NCBI GenBank assembly: GCA_012961925.1
Contig: DTYK01000011.1
Location: forward strand, 1-21,442
Reading direction: 5' to 3'
From: Candidatus Latescibacterota bacterium
GTDB lineage: Bacteria > Latescibacterota > MVCY01 > DTYK01
DNA length: 21,442 nucleotides
In this document: positions 15,489 to 21,442 of the stretch, piece by piece
How positions within the stretch are numbered: the stretch's first letter is position 1
Layout: each line of letters begins with the position of its first letter
Position numbers and translations under genes: made by a program
The notes under the pieces: generated by a model
Told to the model about the DNA's origin: nothing
Seen by the model: only the letters and a program-made list of their open reading frames with translations
Database searches by the model: none

Positions 15489-16716
15489 ACCTGATCGCCT
15501 CTACAGGCTCCAGAGATGCTGCTTTTCGTGCAGGATAGAGGGAGGCCAGAAAGCAGATCCCAAGGGCTGCGGCTGAGACCCAGATGAAATCAAAAGGTCG
15601 CATATCAATGGGCACAGCACTGATAATATAGATATCGGACGGTAGCGATATGACCTTGAAGCTATCTTGAACCCAGCAAAATAGATATCCGATCAAGCAT
15701 CCCAGAGCTGTCCCCAGGATACCGATAACCAGTCCCTCAGAGATGAAGATCTTCTTAATGCTTTTAGCCGTAGCCCCCATTGATCGCAATATCCCGATCT
15801 CCCTGGTCTTCTCCATTACAATCATAATCAGAGTGCTTATAATGCTGAAGGCAGCCACAACGATGATGAGGCTCAGGACTATAAAACTGGCCCATTTTTC
15901 GATTGTCATCCAACTGAACAGATGCTTGTTCATCTCCATCCAGTCGAGGGTAAAATAAGGATACCCCAGCCTCTCTCTGATCTTCCCTCCTATAGGTTTA
16001 GCTTTATAAATATCGTTGATCTTAACCTCAATCCCTGTCACCTTGTTGTCCAGGCCGAAGATCTGTTGTGCGGTCTCAATGGACATGAAGGCCAGTGAGG
16101 CATCGAAATCGTACAACCCGCTCTCGAATATCCCTGTAACGAGGAATCTTCGCATCTTTGGGATCGACCACATTGAGGCTACATCGATGCTCTTGGAGCT
16201 GAGGAGGTAGACCTCATCGCCAACGCCAACCCTCAGGCGGTCGGCCAAAAATTTGCCGATCACTATGCCGGAACATTTTTCTCCCTGTATTTCTCTTAGG
16301 TTCAGTTCCCCATCTATCAGACTCTCGCCGATCTCCGTCACCCTGGTGGCGGAGGAGGGCTCTATACCTTTGATCTTAACCCCTGCCGTACGACCTGTGG
16401 ATGCGAGCATCCCCTCCCAGTAAATAAAAGGGGCGGTGGCAACAACGCCTTCGACCTCTTCGATCTTCTTGCCAAGATTCAGGTAGTCGGTTATACCCTC
16501 ACCGTGAAAGGCCAATACTCTCAGGTGCGCATCCATCCCGATCAGTTTAGCACGAACTTCCGTAGCAAATCCATTCATCAGTGAGAGGACGATAATCAGA
16601 GTAGCAACGCCCACACCTACCCCAACAATAGAGATGTAAGTTGTAATTGAGATAAAACGTGTCTTACGTTTAGCTCTCAGATACCTCTTTGCTATGAAAA
16701 TCTCATAGGATGCCAC
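15481..16716 (-). CDS. lolC: Lipoprotein-releasing permease LolC/LolE
   Basis: 411 aa from the GTG at 16716-16714, which has GAGGAG just upstream and begins the family's usual MASYEIFIAKRYL. An ATG further upstream would add 18 unconserved residues. There is one N-terminal membrane span (about 24-45), a large periplasmic MacB-PCD domain (about 46-265), then three spans at the C-terminus. Between the first two of these lies EIGILRSMGATAKSI, the coupling helix that contacts LolD. The end is ARKAASLEPVEAIRYE, typical of the family. Only one permease gene is present, so the transporter may be a homodimer (LolF-like) rather than LolC+LolE. It is the first gene after the candidate operon promoter. 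Confidence 0.9.
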   Translation of the reverse strand: MASYEIFIAKRYLRAKRKTRFISITTYISIVGVGVGVATLIIVLSLMNGFATEVRAKLIGMDAHLRVLAFHGEGITDYLNLGKKIEEVEGVVATAPFIYWEGMLASTGRTAGVKIKGIEPSSATRVTEIGESLIDGELNLREIQGEKCSGIVIGKFLADRLRVGVGDEVYLLSSKSIDVASMWSIPKMRRFLVTGIFESGLYDFDASLAFMSIETAQQIFGLDNKVTGIEVKINDIYKAKPIGGKIRERLGYPYFTLDWMEMNKHLFSWMTIEKWASFIVLSLIIVVAAFSIISTLIMIVMEKTREIGILRSMGATAKSIKKIFISEGLVIGILGTALGCLIGYLFCWVQDSFKVISLPSDIYIISAVPIDMRPFDFIWVSAAALGICFLASLYPARKAASLEPVEAIRYE

Positions 16717-16800
16717 GGTCTCCTCATTCAGAAAGAACGGTCCGCACGGGACTACATAACTCCAAACCAAAGCCCTTGGAGCTTTACCACCGTTGTTTTA

Positions 16801-16829
16801 AATATATACTTTAAGGGCTAAAAAAGCAA
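16801..16829 (-). promoter_or_regulatory. Candidate sigma70-type promoter of the envelope operon
   Basis: On the minus strand: TTGCTT (16829-16824), a 17-nt spacer, TATATT (16806-16801). The predicted start is near 16794, about 78 nt before the lolC GTG. The leader can form a hairpin CTCCAA/TTGGAG (16781-16760). The -35 is a weak match; the -10 and spacing are good. It lies just after the lysS stop, in the only gap before the 11-gene run. Confidence 0.5.
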
Positions 16830-16847
16830 GATATTTTCGCTGACATC

Positions 16848-18341
16848 TCAGGGCTCCGGCCTCATCTGCGGGAAGAGAATCACATCCCTGATAGAGGCTT
16901 GATCTGTCAAGAGCATCACCAATCGATCGATCCCTATGCCAAGACCACCGGTAGGGGGCATACCGAATTCGATAGCACGGACAAAATCCTCGTCCGGAGG
17001 GGGTATCTCGTCATCCACCTCACGTGTGCGAGCCTGAGCCTCTAACAACTGGCGTTGCAGGATGGGATCGTTCATCTCCGTAAAGGCGTTTCCGAACTCC
17101 CACCCGACGATGACAGGTTCGAACCTCTCGATGTATCTGGGGTTGGTTCTACTGGACTTGCATAGAGGGCTCGTTTCCCTGGGATAATCTATTATGAAGG
17201 TGGGTTGGATGATCTTCCCTTGGGCCAGGCTTTCAAAGAGGGCATCGATGGCCAGCCCCCTGTTGAATTCACCTCTAATCTCCAAACCCTTGCTTTCGAC
17301 AAGGCCCTTCAGCTCTTCGTCGCTCAAGGATTCCACGTCTAAGTCAGCGTATTCCTTCAAGGCATCCACCATAGGCAGCCTTCGCCAGGGCCTGCGCAGA
17401 TCGACCCTTGTCCCCTGGTATGAAATCTCCGTCGCCCCTCGAATCTCCAGGGCCGTCCTTTCAAAGATCTCTTCTGTAAGTGCCATCATATCATTATAGT
17501 CGGCGTAGGCTTGATACACCTCAAGCATTGTAAATTCGGGATTGTGGGTCCGGTCTATCCCTTCGTTGCGGAAATTCTTGCCGATCTCGTAAACCTTATC
17601 CACGCCGCCCACTATAAGGCGCTTCAGATAAAGTTCGGGGCTAATCTTAAGGTAGAGCGGGATATTCAGGGTGCGATGGTAGGTTTTGAATGGTCGGGCA
17701 TATGCTCCACCGTAGGTAGGCTGGAGCACCGGGGTTTCAACTTCGAAGAACCCATGTTCATCTAAGATGCGGCGCAGAACGGCGATTATCTTAGAACGAG
17801 TCTTGAAGACATCCTTTACCTCGGGGTTGACTATGAGATCGACGTACCGCTGGCGGTATCTCTGCTCCTTGTCGGAAAAACGGTCGAATACGATCTTCTG
17901 GCCCTTGTCTTCTTTCTCCTTTACGATGGGCAATTGGCGAATCGCCTTTGAGAGGATTTGTATCTTTTCTGCCTTGACTGTGATCTCGCCGGTTTTGGTC
18001 TTAAAGACTCCGCCGATGACGCCGATGAAGTCACCGATGTCCACGAGTTTAAAGAGAGAGAAGGTCTCCTCCCCAATGAGGTCCTGTCGGACGTAGATCT
18101 GGATCCTTCCACCGTCGTCCTGGATGTGTGCAAATCCCGCCCTGCCGTGCATACGGATAGACATAACTCTGCCGGCCACCGCTACTGTCTGCCCTGATGT
18201 CTGTAGGGCCTCGAAGTTGTCTTTGACCGTTGAAGAGAGATGTGTGCGGTGAAAGACGTGTGGGTAGGGGTCAATCCCCTTCTCTCTTATCTTCTCGATC
18301 TTATGGATCCTACGGGATATGAGATCATCAGCCTGGATCAT
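16848..18341 (-). CDS. lysS: Lysyl-tRNA synthetase, class II
   Basis: 497 aa. It charges tRNA-Lys. An OB-fold anticodon-binding domain lies at about 52-145 (VAVAGRVMSIRMHGRAGFAHIQD). The class II catalytic core follows: motif 1 near 185-205 (HGFFEVETPVL), GGAYARPF at 211-218, motif 2 FRNEGIDRTHNPEFTMLE (257-274), and motif 3 GLGIGIDRLVMLL close to the C-terminus. Between the OB-fold and RYRQRYVDLI there is a slightly extended segment (KEKEDKGQKIVFDRFSD) in place of the common short PEKxHGLxD. ATG start with AGGAGAGAGG upstream. It has its own strong promoter and a 5' leader of about 100 nt. Confidence 0.96.
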   Translation of the reverse strand: MIQADDLISRRIHKIEKIREKGIDPYPHVFHRTHLSSTVKDNFEALQTSGQTVAVAGRVMSIRMHGRAGFAHIQDDGGRIQIYVRQDLIGEETFSLFKLVDIGDFIGVIGGVFKTKTGEITVKAEKIQILSKAIRQLPIVKEKEDKGQKIVFDRFSDKEQRYRQRYVDLIVNPEVKDVFKTRSKIIAVLRRILDEHGFFEVETPVLQPTYGGAYARPFKTYHRTLNIPLYLKISPELYLKRLIVGGVDKVYEIGKNFRNEGIDRTHNPEFTMLEVYQAYADYNDMMALTEEIFERTALEIRGATEISYQGTRVDLRRPWRRLPMVDALKEYADLDVESLSDEELKGLVESKGLEIRGEFNRGLAIDALFESLAQGKIIQPTFIIDYPRETSPLCKSSRTNPRYIERFEPVIVGWEFGNAFTEMNDPILQRQLLEAQARTREVDDEIPPPDEDFVRAIEFGMPPTGGLGIGIDRLVMLLTDQASIRDVILFPQMRPEP

Positions 18342-18424
18342 TCGCCTCTCTCCTGGTATTGAGGATGTTCAAAGAGCAGGGATTTCCGTGCGTAAGTCTC
18401 TTGTTTGAAGTTCTTTGTTAAAGA

Positions 18425-18442
18425 GGCTTGAGCGGACAAGCC
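18425..18442 (-). promoter_or_regulatory. Hairpin at the very 5' end of the lysS transcript
   Basis: GGCTTG/CAAGCC is a perfect 6-bp stem with a 6-nt loop. It begins one or two nucleotides after the predicted start of the lysS mRNA (near 18443). No T-run follows directly, so a 5'-protecting or regulatory hairpin is more likely than a terminator. The remaining ~80 nt of leader show no T-box core motif that I can recognise. Confidence 0.4.
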
Positions 18443-18450
18443 CAGGCAAA

Positions 18451-18479
18451 AATATAACACAACCATATCCTAAAGTCAA
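18451..18479 (-). promoter_or_regulatory. Promoter of lysS
   Basis: TTGACT (18479-18474), a 17-nt spacer, TATATT (18456-18451): 5/6 matches in each box with ideal spacing. The predicted start is near 18443, giving a leader of about 100 nt to the lysS ATG at 18341. Confidence 0.75.
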
Positions 18480-18532
18480 GGGAACTTGGGTAACCTGGCG
18501 CTACTGTGCTCTGAGCGGCTGCGTGAAAATAG

Positions 18533-18646
18533 GAGAGCCTTCCCTTTGTAAAGATTTGTTTGACATTTATTACAAATTACGATGGGAGGATTGAGGTTGA
18601 GAGCAAGGTAGGAGAAGGAACAACTTTTAAGATATTTTTCCGTTAA
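18533..18646 (+). pseudogene. Relic of a sensor histidine kinase C-terminus (HATPase_c)
   Basis: The only coding-like signal on the plus strand. The frame ending in TAA at 18644-18646 reads ...ITNYDGRIEVES, then KVGEGTTFKIFFR. This is the classic end of the histidine-kinase ATPase domain (consensus H/GGxIxVES..G.GTTF.I.LP). Further upstream, LPFVKICLTF resembles a degraded G2 box (GLGLSIxxxI). A TAG at 18530-18532 closes the frame, and no N, G1 or H box is found before it, so most of the gene is missing. AAGGAGGCGA follows at 18652-18661, as a ribosome site would for a downstream response regulator, but only about ten codons remain open after it. It fills the gap between the lysS promoter and tRNA-Ala. 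Confidence 0.6.
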
Positions 18647-18704
18647 GGAAAAAGGAGGCGAGTCGTAATCCGACAACTGGTAGGAAATTGGTAGAATTTT
18701 TCCT

Positions 18705-18734
18705 CTAAAATTAAAAGTGACCCGCGAGGGGTCA
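18705..18734 (-). terminator. Possible terminator of the tRNA-Ala transcript
   Basis: On the minus strand TGACCC (18734-18729) pairs with GGGTCA (18723-18718) around a 5-nt loop, followed by CTTTTAATTTT. The stem is short (6 bp) and the T-tract is broken, so it is a weak candidate. It lies about 25 nt after the tRNA 3' end. Confidence 0.4.
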
Positions 18735-18759
18735 TCGTAAATCATCAGTTTTTAAAAAG

Positions 18760-18831
18760 TGGAGCTGAGGGGGGTCGAACCCCTGACCTCTTGTCTGCCA
18801 GACAAGCGCTCTCCCGCTGAGCTACAGCCCC
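18760..18831 (-). tRNA. tRNA-Ala (anticodon GGC)
   Basis: All arms fold: acceptor GGGGCTG/CAGCTCC, D-arm GCTC/GAGC, anticodon stem CTTGT/ACAAG with loop CTGGCAG, variable AGGTC, and T-arm AGGGG-TTCGACC-CCCCT. Anticodon GGC reads GCC/GCU. The third acceptor pair is G3-U70, the alanine identity element. Discriminator A73; CCA is not encoded (CTTTTT follows). Length is 72 nt with a 7-nt D-loop. Confidence 0.97.
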
Positions 18832-18842
18832 ACACAGGTTTA

Positions 18843-18871
18843 ATAATACATCAATCCTCTGTAAAAGTCAA
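18843..18871 (-). promoter_or_regulatory. Promoter of tRNA-Ala
   Basis: TTGACT (18871-18866), a 17-nt spacer, TATTAT (18848-18843), with 5/6 matches in each box. The -10 ends 12 nt before tRNA base 1, so the 5' leader would be only a few nucleotides. It shows that the tRNA is transcribed alone on the minus strand. Confidence 0.8.
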
Positions 18872-19096
18872 GGGTTTTTTACTAAGGAAATCGCCCCGGT
18901 GGCTTAAGCTATTATCCCATCGGCAGACTTTTTCAGCGCTCTCTTTCGCCAACGACCTTGGACGAAGCATTGCTGGTTTGAGGTCAAAGAATCCGTCAGC
19001 CCACCGAGGCGCAGGTTCAGAGGAGGAGAAAAAAGCCGCCTCTGTCTCCAGGACAGTGATTGCGGTTTTCCTTATCTCCGTTAAGACCAGCAAGTA

Positions 19097-21442
19097 TCAG
19101 CGTAATAGCACCATTTTCTGGACCAGAATAGGCCTTTGAGACCCTGTTGTTTCCAACGCACACAGGTAAACTCCACTGGCCACTTCGTGTCCGGATTCAT
19201 CACGCCCATTCCATATAACCGAATGGCTTCCGGCCTGCATCTTGCCATCAAGCAGCATCCTTATCCTCTGTCCAAGCGTATTATAAATCGATAGTCTTAC
19301 TTGAACGGCCTCAGATAAGTCGAGGTTAATGCTTGTCGTTGAGTTAAAGGGATTGGGGCTGTTGGACAGTTGCATATTCCTGCTGGCCGCTGTCTGGTTT
19401 GGTTTGCTCCACCTGACTAGCTTCAGGCCTATCTTCATCCTTGCAAAATCGCTCAGTATATCCGAGGGATAATCGGCAATAAATTGTTCAAATACCTTGC
19501 GCGACCTGGCCCTGTCCTTTAAATCATACCAGTAGATCAGAGCGGTTCGAAAGAGCAATCTCTTGCCCATCTCTGTACCGGAGAACCTCTCCGTAAGGGT
19601 CCTGGCCTTAATTAAGGCGTCACCAGGCCTTCCCCTCCAGATATCGTTGCTCACCTGCAGCTCCATTGCCCTCCTACCCAAATCCTGATCTCCGCATGCC
19701 TCTATTAGATCAGCCAGGTAAGAGGCGGCTTCGTCGGCCAGGTCCAGATCCCAATAGAGCACCATCACCTTCTCAAGCGCAGCCACAGCACCTTTTTTTT
19801 CAGGCTCTCTGGCAATTATCGATTTAAGCCTTGCGATTTCAGCAACCCCAGCGCTCCTCCTCTGTGCTATTTCTTGCCCGTTGACAACAAAAGGCAGGTC
19901 ATTATTTTCAGCGATAGGTTTAGCTAACAGCCCCGAAGGCCTGGACTGTAGGGCCGGATCAAGCTGGACTCCGTTAGGCGCGTGGATCTTACTCATGTCG
20001 GGAGGGTATTCCCCCCACCAATTCTGAGTTGCACGGCAAAAATCTGCGTCATCTGTGGCATATAAATTCCAGCTATTGTCTGCGATGCTGTTATAATAAA
20101 ATCCAGATCCGAGGCGACTGGAGTTATCAACATATATTCCATATTCGTTGTTCTCAAAGGCATTCTTACCTATGTAAATGCCGGGATATGAGTAGTCGCT
20201 AAGATAGAGACCAACATAGTTCCAGGATGATTTAGACCATCCGATGTAGGGCTGGGATCTGACGGAGAAGAAACCGATGAAGGCATCGACGTCAAGCAAA
20301 GTCACCCGTGTCCGGTCATTGGAGTAGTAAAATTCAACGCCTGAGGAGCTCCCAACGCTCATCTTGGTCACCAGGGGCAGGCCGTAATAATGAGTAAAAC
20401 CTGTCTCCCCATATACAGGAAGATACATCCCTGCATGGGAAAACTCCAGACCTCCCTGGACCACAGTGGCTCCGTGGCCGGCTCCATGAAGCCATACCGG
20501 CTTGTTAGAGCCTATCGTTAAGCTTTCGTTATAAGTACCTGGGGCGATCTCTATTCTGGTCATATAATTGCTGGGAGCTGCATCTATTGCCGCCTGGATA
20601 GTGGAATAGTCGCCCGGCACATTGACGGTTCGATAAGGCACAGCCCACAGTTCGTTGGAATCTTCACTCCAGCCATCAGCATCGCTGCCCACCTTCACCA
20701 CGAAGTAGTACCTTGTCCCCGGAGTCAGGCCAGAGACGGTCTTTGAGCATCCGTTGATCTCGCCGGTGGAATTGGGGTGACTCCCTGAGGAGGTACCATA
20801 GCAGACCTTATATCTGGTAGCACCGTTAGCGCCAGGTGCAGGGTCCCATTGGAGTTCAACGGCAGCGTTGCGCGGTGCAGCCGCATAAAGGGCCTTGATC
20901 CCGCCCCAGGTGGTGGTGGCTATTAACTCGTTCCACCGGCGAGGGGTGTAGTTAGCGAGATTTGACCAAGTGTAGGGTTCATACACAACCTTGTTCGAAT
21001 CACCAAGCGCTTCATAAACAAACACTTTATCAGAAGGACTTATCCCAGTGGATGAATAATAGATCCTAACATGGTGGCCTAGATAGTTGAGGATATCCCC
21101 TTTCAGTAATTGGCTTTTTGAAATCTCTGTAGTAATGTCTTGCAGCGTCCAGGTCCCATACTTGCTGCTAAGTCCCCAGCATCTACTTACCAGCCCAGAA
21201 CAGTCAATGCCAGCTTGAGTTCTGGGTTCCAGATGTTGGTTTTCAACCTTATCTAGAAATTGCTCCCGGGTGTCCCATCCCCCATACCAATACGCTTCAC
21301 CAGTGTAAGAATGGCCATATTCGAAGATTGGATCCCCGGCATCAGGATAAGTATTGTAGCACGTCCAGTTCAGGTTCTTGTAAGCTTGGGCGTCGCTAAT
21401 AATCTCATCCCGGGTTCTGGTGGAATAGGCCGAACCCGAAAC
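19097..21442 (-). CDS. Secreted multidomain protein: NlpC/P60-like peptidase, FN3, beta-helix, sorting-type C-terminus (5' end outside the window)
   Basis: The frame is open to the right edge (781 codons seen); the GTG near 21025 is internal. Domains in order: (a) an NlpC/P60-like fold with GIDCSGLVSRCWG (Cys codon at 21202-21200) and GDILNYLGHHVRIYY (His pair at 21076-21071), the Cys/His layout of cell-wall peptidases; (b) one fibronectin-III domain about 20890-20640 (ELQWDPAPG, VSGLTPGTRYYFVVKV); (c) a right-handed beta-helix about 20640-19990 starting NVPGDYSTIQAAIDAAP and including NxFENNEYGIYVDNSS, ending QNWWGEYPPD; (d) an all-helical, tetratricopeptide-like stretch about 19900-19430; (e) a FlgD/T9SS-like C-terminal domain from NSPNPFNSTTSI to QKMVLLR. 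It is probably exported and surface-bound or released. Substrate unknown. Confidence 0.8.
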   Translation of the reverse strand, partial: VSGSAYSTRTRDEIISDAQAYKNLNWTCYNTYPDAGDPIFEYGHSYTGEAYWYGGWDTREQFLDKVENQHLEPRTQAGIDCSGLVSRCWGLSSKYGTWTLQDITTEISKSQLLKGDILNYLGHHVRIYYSSTGISPSDKVFVYEALGDSNKVVYEPYTWSNLANYTPRRWNELIATTTWGGIKALYAAAPRNAAVELQWDPAPGANGATRYKVCYGTSSGSHPNSTGEINGCSKTVSGLTPGTRYYFVVKVGSDADGWSEDSNELWAVPYRTVNVPGDYSTIQAAIDAAPSNYMTRIEIAPGTYNESLTIGSNKPVWLHGAGHGATVVQGGLEFSHAGMYLPVYGETGFTHYYGLPLVTKMSVGSSSGVEFYYSNDRTRVTLLDVDAFIGFFSVRSQPYIGWSKSSWNYVGLYLSDYSYPGIYIGKNAFENNEYGIYVDNSSRLGSGFYYNSIADNSWNLYATDDADFCRATQNWWGEYPPDMSKIHAPNGVQLDPALQSRPSGLLAKPIAENNDLPFVVNGQEIAQRRSAGVAEIARLKSIIAREPEKKGAVAALEKVMVLYWDLDLADEAASYLADLIEACGDQDLGRRAMELQVSNDIWRGRPGDALIKARTLTERFSGTEMGKRLLFRTALIYWYDLKDRARSRKVFEQFIADYPSDILSDFARMKIGLKLVRWSKPNQTAASRNMQLSNSPNPFNSTTSINLDLSEAVQVRLSIYNTLGQRIRMLLDGKMQAGSHSVIWNGRDESGHEVASGVYLCALETTGSQRPILVQKMVLLR

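Noticed and set aside
18342..18443. T-box riboswitch in the lysS leader
   Set aside because: The leader is only about 100 nt and I see neither the AGGGTGG-like T-box sequence nor a terminator stem.
18851..19093. 80-codon minus-strand frame (TTG start) between the large secreted protein and tRNA-Ala
   Set aside because: No SD, no recognisable family, and its 3' end runs through the -35 and spacer of the tRNA-Ala promoter. The 18872-19096 stretch otherwise shows nothing I can support.
18759..19139. 126-codon plus-strand frame beginning MELRGVEPLTSCLP
   Set aside because: Its first third is the antisense of tRNA-Ala; this peptide start is a well-known artefact of translating tRNA genes. The rest covers the tRNA promoter and shows no domain.
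1..21442. CRISPR arrays, insertion sequences, integrases, rRNA or replication origin
   Set aside because: No regularly spaced direct repeats, transposase or integrase motifs, rRNA sequence or DnaA-box cluster were seen in the window.

Overview
The window is about 21.4 kb of a diderm (LPS-making) bacterium at roughly 50 % GC, and essentially every gene reads on the minus strand. Three traits point to the FCB superphylum or a related candidate phylum. LpxC and FabZ are fused in one protein, as in Bacteroidetes, Chlorobi and relatives. The last protein ends in a PNPFN-type FlgD/T9SS-like tail. Outer-membrane genes sit next to a McsA-McsB-ClpC arginine-phosphorylation/proteolysis module best known from Firmicutes. 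The phylum cannot be fixed from the sequence alone.

Layout in transcription order (right to left). (1) 21442-19097: a large secreted protein, open at the window edge, with an NlpC/P60-like cysteine-peptidase domain, an FN3 domain, a right-handed beta-helix, a helical repeat segment and a sorting-type C-terminal domain. (2) 18871-18718: tRNA-Ala(GGC) with its own strong promoter and a possible terminator. (3) 18646-18533, plus strand: a relic of a histidine-kinase C-terminus. (4) 18479-16848: lysS behind a good promoter and a 5' hairpin. (5) 16829-81: one co-directional run, lolC/E-lolD-mcsA-mcsB-clpC-tamB-bamA-ompH(skp)-lpxD-lpxC/fabZ-lpxA. It starts at a candidate promoter near 16.8 kb and ends at a clear Rho-independent terminator at 113-81. 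(6) 62-1: the first codons of another gene with a strong SD and a TTG start.

The 16.7-kb run links three envelope tasks to one quality-control machine. LolCD extracts lipoproteins from the inner membrane. TamB, BamA and Skp move lipids and beta-barrel proteins to the outer membrane. LpxD, LpxC/FabZ and LpxA perform early lipid A synthesis and feed it hydroxyacyl-ACP. McsB tags proteins with phosphoarginine for ClpC. No ctsR repressor gene is present.

The most unusual non-coding signal is a related ~55-nt element found twice, just upstream of ompH and just upstream of mcsA. The mcsA copy belongs to a tightly packed, multi-hairpin foldable stretch. It may be a shared regulatory leader or a dispersed repeat.
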